DNA of 64,000 bases from Eudromia elegans (taxonomy: Eukaryota > Chordata > Aves > Tinamiformes > Tinamidae), in contig PTEX01000012.1 in assembly GCA_003342815.1 (NCBI GenBank), forward strand, positions 5,465,825 to 5,529,824, in the 5' to 3' direction. The notes below the pieces were generated by a model. The model searched no databases, was not told where the DNA came from, and saw only the letters and a program-made list of their open reading frames with translations. The number at the start of each line of letters is the position of its first letter. Position 1 is the first letter of the stretch. Of the stretch, positions 11,981 to 24,690 are shown piece by piece. Position numbers and translations under genes: made by a program.

Positions 11981-14900
11981 TTTCATTTTCATGTTCAGAG
12001 GCTGGTGAACATCTTAAGCTGTAACTTCCAGGCTCTCCAAAGAAAATGATGTTAATTTAAGCCAAAATGTTTGTATGCCCTGTGTATTTTCAGGGAATTC
12101 AAGTGAATCCTGTTACACCAGAATTACAGTTCTGCAGAGAATGGAGCTTATCCTAGCTGTCCTCTGTCCCTCTTGTTCAAGGGGAATACTTCCCATGAGT
12201 TTCTACAGTTAAACTTGGAGAAGATACCAGGTACAGTGGAAAATGTGCTTGCTAATGAAGCACAGTAATAGTGTGGTGGGCTGCCTGCATGCTCTTTAGG
12301 AGCTGTGTTTTGGCATTGAGAGACCTTCTGCTGTATCATACACGCTGCAAAATCCATTTGAGTTCTCTGCTCTCTCTATTTTTCTTTAACTTTCCCTTTA
12401 GAATGACATACAAATAAGTGAAATATGGAGCTCCCATTAAATGTGGTTCTCTTTTATTTATCTGGAACTCCCACTACAAAAAGATGGACACTGCCTATGT
12501 CAAGCTATTTTGAGTTATAGTGAGTTGATAACTAAATAACAGATCATCTGGTGGGAAACTTTGATTGCCTGTCAAGGCTAGCCAGCCTTCACTGGTGTGG
12601 GGAAAAAATGGAAGAAACATTTATTCTAGCCTTTTTTTCCTTGTGTAGAAATGGTCAAACCCCCACACCCTCTGAGTTGAAAACATCTGTGCAGGGTAGT
12701 GTAGCTGTTTGCACTAACCTGTGCATGAGTAGATGCAGAGAAAATGCCTTCCCTGTGACTCTGCAGTTCTGGAGTTCCCTCCCTAAGAGGCTGAAAATGG
12801 ACCTTCATCTTATTCTTGATCATACTCAATTGAAAAGCAGGACTTTCATAATGAATTATTTCATAATTTTTCATTATGAAGAAAATAAACTTAGGTAGAA
12901 GCAGAAAGGTTGTGGAGAGAGTGAACAAGGCAGAAAATCACTGCTCTCATTTTCTTCCAGTCAGCATTGTGGAACAAGGTCACCTTTGAGTTGAGAACAT
13001 CTGCACTTTGGCACTCCAAAACCATGTCTATTCAGAAGGCTGCAAGCTGGAGGCCTGGCTTTTCATACCTCCATTCTCTTCAGTATCACAGGAATACTGA
13101 ATTCTTTTCTTTTTTAAATACAAATAGATAACTTATCTCCCCAGCGAAGAGCATCTCATTATGATTCTTGTTCTTCACTGAAATTTAACATAAGAATCTG
13201 ACTTCAGGTGCTTGTGATGACCTTGTATTTTCTCTTCACTCTAAGCCTATTGCAAGACCAGGATGAGTGGCTTTCAGCAGAAGTGCAGCAGTTGTGCTAC
13301 CACATTTCACCCGGTGCTTAACAGAGCTGAGTATTGCTATGATAGTAAAAAGATCTCCTCATTGTGGATCAAGAGCCAACTCATTCAAACCCCATGCAAA
13401 CCTGAAACAAAAAATGCGGTCCCTATCAGAAATAGTTTGATATGGGACTATGTGTCCTTCAAACATGCTGTATTAAGCCTTGCAAGAGGGCACAGGGGAC
13501 AGTGAACTGATTCCTCTCAGATGGTGCCCAGGTGATGGGTAACACCATGAAAGGGAGGATGACTTCAGTTCTACCAGGCTGCTTCACTCTGTAAAATTGT
13601 AGTAGCTAACTGCTGGGGAATATGGATGTAGTACTAAGTATACCAGTGGGGTGCAAGAGAGGAAGCGTAACATGATTATACAGTGGATCCCAATGCATTT
13701 TTTTACATACAGAAGTACATATTTGTGTGACTTCTATAATAACTCCTGAAATATTTGCATAATAAGATTTTGTGAAAATTAATCATTAAAAATGAATTGC
13801 CTGAATTAATAAAAATTAAAATGTAAGAATTAACTTCAGAATACTTCTGTGGCAAAGTAAAATCTGATTAGGTTAGAGAGTAAATTAGAAGAATGATGTA
13901 AAGAAAGGAAGTAGCATTGGGGAAAATTTAAAATGGGGAGACAGGAACTGCACTAGAAGACATATTCATTATAAAGAGTGGATGAGGTACTTTACATTTA
14001 GGTCAGTCTATTTTAATTTAAAGATTGTGTCAAAATTCAAACAGCTTTCACCCACTTTAAAGGAATTTTGAAGTTCTTTGTTGTGAGCTAGAGAAAACGT
14101 TTTTAGTTAGAGGCATATGCCTATAAAAGCATATGTGAAAAACATATAGATGCTTAGAAAAACAGACTGTCCCAGACTGTTACTCCAATTTTGTTGTGTA
14201 ATTCAGTACATAACAACCTCAGTTGTTGACAACTGAAACTCTATTATCTGCAGAACAATTTAGTATAAACAGTATTAGTACAAGCTTCTGCCATAGTAAA
14301 ATACTTCATCTCTGTTCTGTAGGTTCAGCTCTTGATGTGAGAATAGGTCAGTTTTTGTTCGTTGCTCTCTATCAACAAGTGTGTCAATCAAGCAGGTGGT
14401 AAACACAGGCCTGGTAGGGGTTATATTTGAGATCATCGACTCGTTTCATGTAGGCTACTAAACAGATGGTTTCTCTCGGTCCCTAGAAACATTATCCGGA
14501 TTTGAACCACTGCTGTGAATGTGAACAAGTCTGTTTATATTCACCAGTCTCCTCAGTCTAGATAGTTTCCTATCTATTAAAATTTCAAAGGTGCAGATTT
14601 TATTCTGCATGAACAAAGCGTATGAGAAATCACTGTACTGGATTAATAAGTAATTAATGGAAATTCCTTCAATTAAAACTGAACATATAAGCCTGCAGCT
14701 TTGCATATGTATTTCATTCTTTAAACCAAAGTAGGTACCAGTATAACTTGAAACAAAACTGTTATGTAAAACTTACCAGCACATATTTGATCAATTTTGA
14801 AACAGATTTGCTTTCTGTACTTTTCCTCCCCTGATGGTTCCTTTAAGCTTTTCTGGGTTATGCTTCCTACTGGACTTTCCTGAAGAGAAATAGTTGAGGA

Positions 14901-16001
14901 ACTTGAAAGTTTCTCAACCATTTGGCAAATAAGAAGCTAGCATTACATTCAGGACAAAAATGTACCACCTAAATTATTTCTGGTAATGCAAATAAAATAT
15001 CAAAGTTATCTCCTGGATTTCTCTGTGAATGAGAAATGACCTCCTCTGGTTTCTGTGATACTCCTATCAGCCAGTGACAGATATAAGTTGCAAACCAAGA
15101 TGCCCATTTTTTTATCTCCTGGGGTTTTTTCCCTCCTTCTGCCCTGGGGATGCAGTACTCCTATATATTAATTTTCTGTAGTTTTTTCGAGAAAAAGGCA
15201 GAATCAACATCCATGGGTGATGGGTAGTCTTTTGCATTGCAGGATTTAAATGAGTTATTGGGGGTACCCAGGCCAGTCAATTAAGAAGAACATTGAACTT
15301 CGTCTGTAGTTATTAATTATGCTTTGTTTGATATGGCCATACTATTAGTACAATATAATTCCTGTGAGACAATCTTACAGTGTTCTGGATATCTCATATA
15401 CATGAATGTGAGTGTTGCAAAGTTGTATACGCTACACATTTATTGTGTGTTGATTGTACTATAAAGCAGTGTCTTGACTGTTTACATAAGTTTTATTCCA
15501 TCAAAACATCAGCCTTGAATATCAGAACTTCTCAAGCATTTCAAATAATAGACAATCGTTACCACTATTCTAGTGGAAATCAATCTTCTGGTGGAAAGTG
15601 GTTAGTAGTGACTGCAAAAAGCATAATCAAAGAGCACATAGCCTTGGAAGTGGAAAAGAAAAACTCAGTTAAAATGCCTACTGCTAACATTAACACTTAG
15701 CTAGACAGCCTTTGTTAGTCTTTGTTTGTGGAAGGTACTGATAAGTCTGAAGATACAGGTTAGGGACTGATCCTCCACTCATTCAGTGTTAAATTTGCAG
15801 AGTGCTCCAGGATGCTGCTGGCAGTTGAGAAATTCGCCAAAGAGTGCACTTGCATGTAGACTATCTAAGAAAAGAGAATTTTTAATTTACATTTATGGGT
15901 ATGTTTGTCTTTTACCAAATGTAGGTTTTGGTGTTTAAGGGAAAAAAAAGTTTCCTCTGAATGTATTTTTTTGATTAACTTATGCTAAATTATTATTATG
16001 C
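11981..16001. other. AT-rich DNA without a gene
   Basis: No gene is recognised. An 11-bp perfect inverted repeat (TTCATAATGAA / TTCATTATGAA) lies at 12845-12880. The sense and antisense open frames around 12551-12928 overlap each other and match no known family. A short tRNA B-box-like match on the minus strand at 14498-14508 has no partner A box. Confidence 0.5.
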
Positions 16002-16018
16002 AAAAAAAAAAAAAAAAA
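16002..16018 (+). repeat. A17 homopolymer
   Basis: A run of 17 A directly after TATTATTATG. No retrotransposed body is recognised in front of it. Confidence 0.9.
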
Positions 16019-19000
16019 GAAAAACAGGAAATATTTCTTAAAACATTAGTATTATGTTTCGCAGGAATTCCTACAGAGATTTTATGGTCCATATTACAGG
16101 CTAGCCATCTCTGTTGCATGGCCTTCTAGTTCTAGCTTTGGTGCCTCTGCATGGCAGAGCTGCAAGACCCATGAATTCTAATGGAGCCATTTTGAATCAA
16201 AAGTATCTATGTTTTTGGCTAGAAGTACTTCAATTTTTGTCTCCTTAGGCAAAAAAAAAGTTATTTTTTATCGTATATAATGTAAGTAGAACTCAAAAGA
16301 GCACTCAAGCTACCTGTTAAATCATAACCTGAAGCTTCTGCAGTGTGAGGGCTGTGTATTGGGTGTTGTGTGTGTTAAAAATTAAATGGGTTACCCAGGG
16401 CAGGTGAAATTCACAGATGTGTTCACTGTGGTAGTGTGTCTTGCTGTGGACTATCAATCTGCTACAGATGAAAGGTAAGTTATCATAGTCAGTACGCTAC
16501 TTCTACTTGATAAGGATAGTGTATATCCATGGGGAAGAATTTAGCATCTAAACCATGTTATCTTTTACTGGGTTACTGACCTAATAAAATAGAAGGCTGT
16601 TATCTGTGCTGAGATGAAAATATCTATAGCTAAATTATTGCTTGGTGATATAAGGTGAAGCTCTAGGAAACTGCCACACCACACTGATAAAAGCAGTGGC
16701 AGATTGGCAATACCAGAGTCTTTAAAGCTGTGAGGGATCTCCTGAATTTTTTTGTGACAAACTCCAAATATAAGCTTTATTTCTTAAGTACATTAAGTTT
16801 ATAAGATTTGAAATCCTGGAAGAAAGTCACAATGACCTTTCTCTTCTACTTTTTGTTTTACCTTGGTCAGAAATGAAGGAAAATGTGAAAGTTAAGCCTT
16901 CAAGGGATCAGAAGTATTAAAAATGTACAAGCTTATTACTGTCAGTTTTGATAGAGTGAGAAAGTGAATTTTGATCCAAGCTAGAATTCACCATCCATAC
17001 AAAGGCCAACAGGCTGGTGCTTCCTAGTATGAAGTTCAGAATTGAAAGCTTTAAAGTAGTTGCTTCTTTCTAATGCATGTCACACATATAAGACTTAGTC
17101 ACCCTTCGGTGCTCTAGAGAGAACTAGGTACATCCATAGCGAGTCAGCTTTGGTTTTCTGCTTTAAGAAATGCGGAGAAGTCACTGAGTTCATCCAAAGT
17201 AGTTAGCAGCAACTCTGAAACACTGGAAAGAGATGGCTAACTCAGAGGAACATGCCTAAATTGTTGCCATCAGTGGGGAAGTTGTAGTTGGAATTAATCA
17301 CCCTTTTTTTTAGATCTCTGCCTTAGAATGAGAGTGACTGTGCTCTAGGCACTATTAAATGCCTTGATTAGGCTTCTCTTAGTCACTCCACAGGGCTGAC
17401 TAGCTCAGCTGTAAATGTCCGTGTTGTAGGCATCTAAGATGAGGCAAGATGAATCGTTGACTCATCTCTTGCATGTTTAAGTGCCTTCACTTTTTTAACG
17501 TATTTTTTTAAAGTGGAATGCTTTGTAAGAATAGCATTTATTTGTTTTTGTCCTTTACAAAAACTCTGTAGCTATTTTAGCCACTAGTGATTCAGAATTC
17601 AGCATATTCTTGTGTATGTTTTTTTGCTATAGGTCCATAAGGTTAGTTCACTTTTACATAGCACTTTACTTTGTATTTTTCTTGGCTTGTCTTGAGACTG
17701 TTTAATGAAGTATTTTTTCATGCTGTGTCCAGGACTACTTTCCCTCTAAAATGTTTCTCCTACCAGGCCGGAAGTGGTTATGCTTTGACCAATTGTGGTA
17801 AACTGGCATGTTCTTTAGCATGTGCAGAGCTTATCTCTTCATCTTTAGCAAAGATACTGAAGAGTTGCAAAGATCTTTTGTATTTTCTTTCCTCCTAAAA
17901 TGTAAAGTATTACTTCTCTGTAGTCAGTTCAGAAAAGCAGTTCTTTAATGATGATTAAATCCTTTTCTCCGCACTGTGTGCTGATTTTCCTTTTTTATTA
18001 TATATTTATTATTTTTATTTTATTTTCCTTTCCCTGGACAAATTGTACAATTTAAGGGCTTTGGGACACAGGTGTGCAGAATGCTTTTGACATACCAGGG
18101 AATGTAACTGCTGATTCTTTTACACTAGATTCATATACACTATTGTTGAAGTTCACGTAGTGAGATACAGTTTTTTGCCTCAGCATGTCAGGAGAGAGGA
18201 GTTGCTGCCTCCTTATTTGACTTAGAATTTAAATGATGACAAATTAAAGTCCCAATGTCTGTCTAGCTAATCTCTTACCTCATCAGGTCATCAGAGTGAG
18301 GAATGAAGGGATATGCTGCTGCCTGTTGACTAATGCAGGTAACAATTACAGTTCACTTCAGTCATTGACAATATCAGTTTTATTTGTTGAAATTTCTCTA
18401 AGCCAGGTATTACAGTTTTTAAAACACAGCAAATACATTTTTTTTTCATATGTCATTTAATCCTACAGTATTGAAGTAAATGCACTTTGTGCTACGAGAC
18501 CTGTATAAAGGCATTGAATGTGCCAATAAGTTTATAGTACAGATGGTTGTAGTTTAGGATGTCTTTGAGTTATCTATCTTGTTAAGAAATGCATTCTTCT
18601 AGGTAATCTAGTTCATTCCCATAAAAGAGATGAACTAGACTTGAGAGTCTCTCCATTAATGAGTTTCCTAGGCTGTACAGAATAGCTATTAAGATGAAAA
18701 AATTGTGACTTACTGAGGTTAAATTAGATTTGTTACTGCTCACAACCGAACTCTTATGGTAGCTAGAGTGAGTTTCTATAGCAGATGGAAAAAACAGAGC
18801 ATGAAGCACACAGCAATTTTTCATTGTTATTACAGGTGACATATCTAAACTGGCAGTATGCAGGCATGGGAAGGGTATATAAATTAGACAAATAAAAGAA
18901 TTTCTTCAGACTTTTTCAAAAGTACCAACAGAAATAAAAGAAATGAACTTCAGTGTGATGAATATCTTCAGTGTAAATGAATATCTTCATCATCTTTTCC

Positions 19001-20116
19001 AAGCAATCTTTCACTGCCAAAAAGTGTACAGAAAGGAAAGTAGTTTTGGACCTTTGTCCAAGTCAAAAAAACAAATATGACATTCAAAGAAAATCTGTAC
19101 TAACTTGCCTTGGTTCCTAATATCATGCGCATATTACAGTCATTTTTCATTTTGAAAAGAATAAGGTTACTAACGACCAGTTCAAGGAATACATTTTTTA
19201 ATAGGGTAGCTGCATCTTTTGTGTAGATATTACTACAAACTTTGCATTACACAAAAGCAATTTTTTGAATTCTAAACTGTAGAAATTTCAGTAACATTCA
19301 GAAGTAAAGTCTGTCTGGGGCTAAAAAGTAGGATTTCCTGCCACTGGACCTGTGGGGAGAGTGTTTGACCACAGCAGTACAGCACTACCAGCAAAACCAA
19401 GCAGTGGCTAATTCAGATAGCACCTGTACTGTTCTGCTCTTTTCTTGATCTATCTAATTGTGTTTGAAATGAGGCTTTTGTACTGAAAACACCTCTTCAG
19501 TACATGATACAAAGGCATAATTAAAACACAAAGAGGTATGTGCAAAATAGACTACGGCCCTTAAAGGTGAGGGTTCTTTTCATAGAGCAAATGAAGAGGA
19601 GACCTTTTCACCTTTTCCTCATCTGCTTAACTTGCCGTAGGTCAGGCAGGCAGAAGGTCCTTATGCATGGGGGTCGTATAGGATTTGCTGCCCTTTTCTA
19701 AGACCCTCCTCTCGCACTTGTCTTTTCTCTTTCCTGCAGGTTGATGATGGGTTCTATCAGCTATAGTTAGACATTGCAACAAGGGGTGTTTTTAATATAT
19801 ATATATAGTCAGCTCCCTAACCTAGCTGCTTAGCGCCCTGGTAGTTTCCGCCAAGTTGCTGCTTCTGACTTTGTTAGACCCTCTATAAGGAAGAAACTGT
19901 CCAAGCAAGTAAGAAAGTGTCCCTAGCAATTGAAACTATAAAGCAGGAAATAATTTATTACAAGCTTGAAGCCATTCTCTCTGTTTCTGTAGCATAATAT
20001 TATATATCTTCTTCTCAAATACAGTGTTTTGTTTTTTCCAAACAGGGAAAATGCCTACATTTGTTGCTGTCATGGTTGGGCTTGGCAATGGCAGTATTTG
20101 GATTGCATGGTATATT
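16019..20116. other. AT-rich DNA without a gene
   Basis: Unique-looking AT-rich sequence with a short (TA)n at about 19794-19807 and a small direct repeat GAATATCTTCA near 18958-18988. No gene or recognised repeat is seen. Confidence 0.5.
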
Positions 20117-21290
20117 TGCAGCCCAGGTGAATGTGCGAGTTGTGCCGTAGTCCCAGTGGGGTGAGAGCGATGAGAGTTTTCTCAGGGCATCCTGTCCCCA
20201 CAGGGTCTCAGCACCGCGCTCTCACAGGGTGCTGGGGCAGCACTGGGACACAAGGATGGCCTTGGGGCTCTTGGTGGTTTTCATGCCTTCAGCCCACATG
20301 GCACACAGCTCGTTTGTCACGATGTGCTGCGTGGGTGGTGGCTTGCCAGCGAATACACCAGGCCTCGCTCAATTCAAATGTATATATATTTTTCTCCTAA
20401 ACTAGTTGATACTAAGGGAATAATAAGTAACTTTGTTCAAGGAATAGTCCTGAACCAGTCCCACCTGAGCAGTGACTGCAGCGGGTAGTGCACGTGCGTT
20501 ACTCCCACGGGCAGGTTACACACCGCCTGCAGCCTGTGCCAGGGCTGCTCCGGGAAAGTCGTGGTCCAGTCCACCTCTCTCAGCAGGTGGCTGGGTGAGG
20601 GCATCCATGCCGGATCAGAAAGATAGGGTTATGGTGACCATGGACCACATAAGGCTTTAACATGTGGCTTTCTTCATCCAGTGCTTCCTCCTGTGTGAGA
20701 CCATTGTGGCTCTGCAGCCCTCAGGCCCGCTGGCGGCTGCTCCCTTGGGGCATTCGGAGGAGCCTCCTAGCAGCTCCAGCGTCTCTCGGTCACCCACACA
20801 TCCACAGCTTGTTTCACCAAGCTGCTTCTTTCTTATGACTGGTCTCCTGCTCTAAGCATTTCATGGGCTGCAGAACTTAATATTGCTTTTGATGATTTCA
20901 CCCAGTTGTTCTCGCCTTCGTCCTCTGCTGCCCCTCTCCTCCTCGCGTTACTTCTGGGTAGTGGTCACGAGGCAGAACTTCTTACTGCTTTTAGGTCACT
21001 AGTCTCAAGACAGGCACTGCTTGCTTCCTGCCACCATCCTAACAAGGCCAGATTTTGTTCTCCCTTCCATAGCTGCCGAGGTTATAGGGGTGTATATGGG
21101 CATGTGTGTCACCGAGGAAGGACCATGGGGACCCCTCCACACTCAGCCTTTGGATGCGTTGTCAGGAGGACCCATGTCCCACATACTTGTTGACCGTATC
21201 ATCAAGCCTTCACCAGAGGAAGGGGAAAGGACAATATGGATGAAGTGGTTTCAAATTGGCTTTGCTGTCACTTTCCCTACAAGAACAGGA
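20117..21290. other. GC-raised patch, no gene recognised
   Basis: GC content is visibly higher than on either side. Several plus-strand frames stay open for 60-95 codons (20131-20400, 20472-20660, 20906-21193, 21021-21293), but they overlap, are not joined by clear splice sites and contain no domain I recognise. It may be a degraded gene, a regulatory block or a compositional island. Confidence 0.4.
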
Positions 21291-23785
21291 TAAAAAATAC
21301 TGCAGTGGTATCACTTTTGCAGGAGAGAAGAACTTTAACTTGCACTGAAATGCAGTAAAAACAGCTTTTTCCCTTGTCAGATACTGCACAGTAGCAGATC
21401 AGCTGTTAATTTTAAAAATATTTTTACTCAATTTATTTTAAAATAGAACCATAATTCCTTTCCTGTTGAGTGCCATTAAAACAATATTATGTGCTGTAAG
21501 CAATTAAAATATTTGCAATGGTTTGAAAGTTGAATGCTAATCTGTAAAGACCAAATACAAAGTTTTGGTTTGCTTTCCCTACATTAAGGCCCTACTTGTT
21601 TCAGCAGAATTTTAGCATTGACACGTTCTGATTTAACATGCACACAGACCCAGATTAATCAAACAAATAATCATGCCTTGTTTGCAAGATTTGCATGTTT
21701 CATTGGTTGTAGGTCCTGGTGCTCAGATAAGCTTTATATGTAAAATAGTCAAGTGCCAGCCTAGAGGCTTGGTGTTTGAATTCATATTTTGTTTTCTCAA
21801 CTTTCTTTTTTCATCTGTTTGGATGGTGTGTGGGCTATTCTCAGAAATTCTGACATAATGTGATTAAGTTCCTTTATGAGCAGTGTTGATTACTGATGCT
21901 CATTTCTGGTAGGTCTTGGACTTATTTTGTTACACAAATATGCAATGTTACAAGATTTTTTGTCCCTTCTCTAGCAACATTGCTTTCTGTAGCATTTAAA
22001 TTTTTTGCACTGTTCTTACAAATTTTCAGCTTTTCCTTGTTATCGGAGACTAACTTCAGTTCAGTTTTGCCACAGTGCAGGAGCACCCTGACCTCAGAAC
22101 ATGGATGTGATCAGATAGAAGTGCTGCTTTGACATGCCTTAACATGAAGCACGAAGGTGAGAACTGCAGTCAGTAGTATCAGTCGAATGGATCAATACTG
22201 CTGCTGAAACTGGAAAAAATAACTAAGGCAGGGTAAATGAGCCATTTAGAGTAAACTCTTGAAAATTGTTACAGTCCCTAACCTTAATTTTAATGGTCAG
22301 TGAACTAAGGAGTGAGCTTTGTTTTGTCCGGTTGTAGATACCTGGAAGTTGGATGTTGAAGTCTGCAGTATAGACCTCAGTTGCCTTTGCAGCCAGTGGA
22401 AAGGCAATTCGTCTTGTTTTATTTCAACCTCTATTCTAGGATAGGATGACTCATCTTCTCAGGGAGCTGTTTCTTGCCATCGACTGTGAAGGAACATAGT
22501 GTCAGTCAATTAAATTAGGGCAGATGAGCTTGCCATGCAGCTCACAGTGTTGAACTCCTAGATATATAAATCATATCTGAAACTCAAAAATCTTAAGGGA
22601 AATATGCAATTTCTTCAAAGCAATGGAAACAGCAACTGTTTCAGTGGAGTTGTGTGTACTGTGGTAGTGAATTGAAACTTTAGGCTAATATTTATAGATA
22701 AGATTTTATTTTGTGCAGTTATCTTTGCCCCACAGACAGTGTATGACTTTTGTATCAAGAAGAAAGGAACATGGACCTGAGGTACTTTTTTCCAGTTACG
22801 CAGCTGGTTCAGTGGATGGCTCAGACATGCCTTTGCCACATGGATGTGCAGTATTTGGAGAAAAGAAAGGGAAAAATATCTGAGGAGCGTAAAGTGATTT
22901 TGCTCGGTGCTGACATATGACATCCTTACTTAATGTAAGCTTAACTTCTTTTTTGCTGTAGTCAAGCAGAGGTGTTTGAGAATCTTTAGTCTTGTAAATG
23001 AGATTCTTTAAAAAATTAAAGATACAATGTAAAATTTAGATCACAATGCTTGACTTCCTAAACAGTGATGCCCCATAATTTCTCAAACTTGTATCCATTT
23101 AATGTGTCTTACATTGAAAATTCCAATAAGATAAATTAAAATTAGCTTTTCAAGCATTATTTACAGATACTGATACCAACAGGAAGTCTGTTTCCGCAAT
23201 ATGTGTAGCCTTATTCTGTTTTTTCATGGGAAGTGGAAGTGGTGGCTGCAAAGCTGTGAGCCAGAGGGCATGGTTTTATATTCAGATTAGAACAACTTCA
23301 TAATTAGAGAAAAAAGAATGCAGTCTGACAGATCTTAAGTAAACCTTTGAAAGTATTTTGTGGACAGGCAGGAGTCACAAATCATTTGATTTCTCGGCCA
23401 TTTGCAATTACTGGATTTTGCAAAGGAAAGTGCATTAAAAAGCAGCCAGTGCGAATGGGCGTGATACAAAAAAGGAGGAATAAAGACAGGGCCAGCGTAA
23501 CTCGTGCTCTTGCTTTTGAAATCAGTCCCACTTAGCATTTGATTTTTGTCTCTTGCTTTCTCAGAAGCATTTTACGGTCTCTTTATTGCTCTTTGCTCCC
23601 CTTGTCCTGTTGCCGCTGGACAGTTTTTCCCAGCTCCTTTTCTGCCTTCTCTTTTGCATTTCCTAAAGAGATTAGAAATCCACTTAGAATCCAGGTGAAC
23701 TTTTGAACTTAGCATTCTTGTACTGATTAGAAAACTGGCCTAATGGGGAATCTCATTTTTAACAGTGATTTCATGACAGTAATTG
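21291..23785. other. AT-rich DNA without a gene
   Basis: No exon or repeat family is recognised. Open frames here (for example the minus frame 22615-22923) are short and lack recognisable content. Confidence 0.5.
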
Positions 23786-23905
23786 AATAGCATCTTTCAG
23801 CTGGAGCCCCCAAAGAGCTTTGTGAACGTGAGGCAGGAATATTATTATTGTTCAACAAATAAAAGAGAAAGTGGAACAGATAAATTTAGGCAGACTTTTT
23901 AAAAA
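23786..23905 (+). repeat. Probable ancient MIR/CORE-SINE-like fragment
   Basis: The order of words (AATAGCATCTTTCA, CCAAAGAGCTTTGTGAACG, GAGGCAGGAATATTATTATT, then an A-rich GGAACAGAT segment) follows the tail of old MIR-type amniote SINEs, where an AGCGCTTTACAAA-like motif precedes ATTATTATCCCCATTTTACAGAT. Divergence is high and the call rests on remembered consensus words only. Confidence 0.45.
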
Positions 23906-24084
23906 TTGCACCTTTGAAGTAGGATTCTGAGTCGTCCTTTAGTAGTGAAGCATTGGGCTGATTGTATTGAAAAACGATAATTACCGCCGAGTTCTCTCTG
24001 GATCTGCCGACAGCTGTGGGAACTGAATAGGCAGAAAAATCAGGGAAAAAAGAATGAGGAAAAGAAAAAAAAAAAGCAATCTCA

Positions 24085-24200
24085 CATTTATGAAACGAAA
24101 AAATGAACCCAATACACAGGCAGTTTTTGTGTTCTAGATGTATATGTTTTTCTTACCAGGTAACTTTTTCACGGTCACACAGCCTCAGATGCTTAAATAT
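24085..24200 (+). repeat. Possible second MIR-like fragment
   Basis: The segment near 24160-24184 reads GTAACTTTTTCACGGTCACACAGC, split here as GTAACTTTTTC then ACGGTCACACAGC. It resembles the conserved MIR word AACTTGCCCAAGGTCACACAGC. The preceding bases are only loosely similar to the MIR A-rich block, so a chance match is possible. Confidence 0.3.
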
Positions 24201-24618
24201 GACATTAGAATGGTATTTCAAGCATTTATCTTTTAAAGTCTTCTCCAAAGTAATTTTTCTAAGGTCCCAGAGGACTCGGTGCACAGTAACTTTCCATCTC
24301 TAGTGCTCTTTAAAGTTGGAGTGCCCAAAGCAGTTTCTAAAGGCTTGGTGAGTGAAAGGAAGTAAAGGGTTTATAACTGAGCCATCAACATTTCACTTTC
24401 CTGTAAAGAGAGCTGGATGATTTAATTAAGAAATTAAATAAAGCTGTTATCTGTATTGGAGCTGGGATGATTCAAGGGATTTGGGGGGCTGTGAAAATTG
24501 GAAGCTATGTCTGTGTCCATTCTATTCAGCTTATAATGTGATCACTCGGAGATTATTATGCTTTCAGTGGGGCCAGAAACAGAGGCAATTTTAGTATTAT
24601 TTTATATAGCCAAGTAAC

Positions 24619-24690
24619 TTTTTTTTCCCATTTTCTTTATTTTCAGATGTAAGAGATGCAGCTGCAGCAATCTCTCAGACAAAAGCTTAG
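24619..24690 (+). other. Strong splice-acceptor-like site with short open tail
   Basis: A long pyrimidine tract ends in TTTATTTTCAG at 24646. If the preceding exon supplied one base, the following bases would read DVRDAAAAISQTKA and then TAG (24688-24690). It could be a small terminal exon, but it matches no protein I recognise, and no nearby donor or poly(A) signal supports it. AT-rich DNA produces such tracts by chance. Confidence 0.2.

Noticed and set aside
12551..12928. Sense and antisense frames of 115 and 100 codons
   Set aside because: Each is the shadow of the other, and neither has recognisable composition or motifs.
14498..14508. tRNA B-box-like match (GGTTCAAATCC on the minus strand)
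   Set aside because: No A box at the required distance and no cloverleaf could be drawn, so it is not called as a tRNA or tRNA-derived SINE.
20131..21293. Series of 60-95-codon open frames suggesting a multi-exon gene
   Set aside because: The frames overlap in different phases, have no convincing splice sites between them and show no domain. Kept only as a GC-raised patch.
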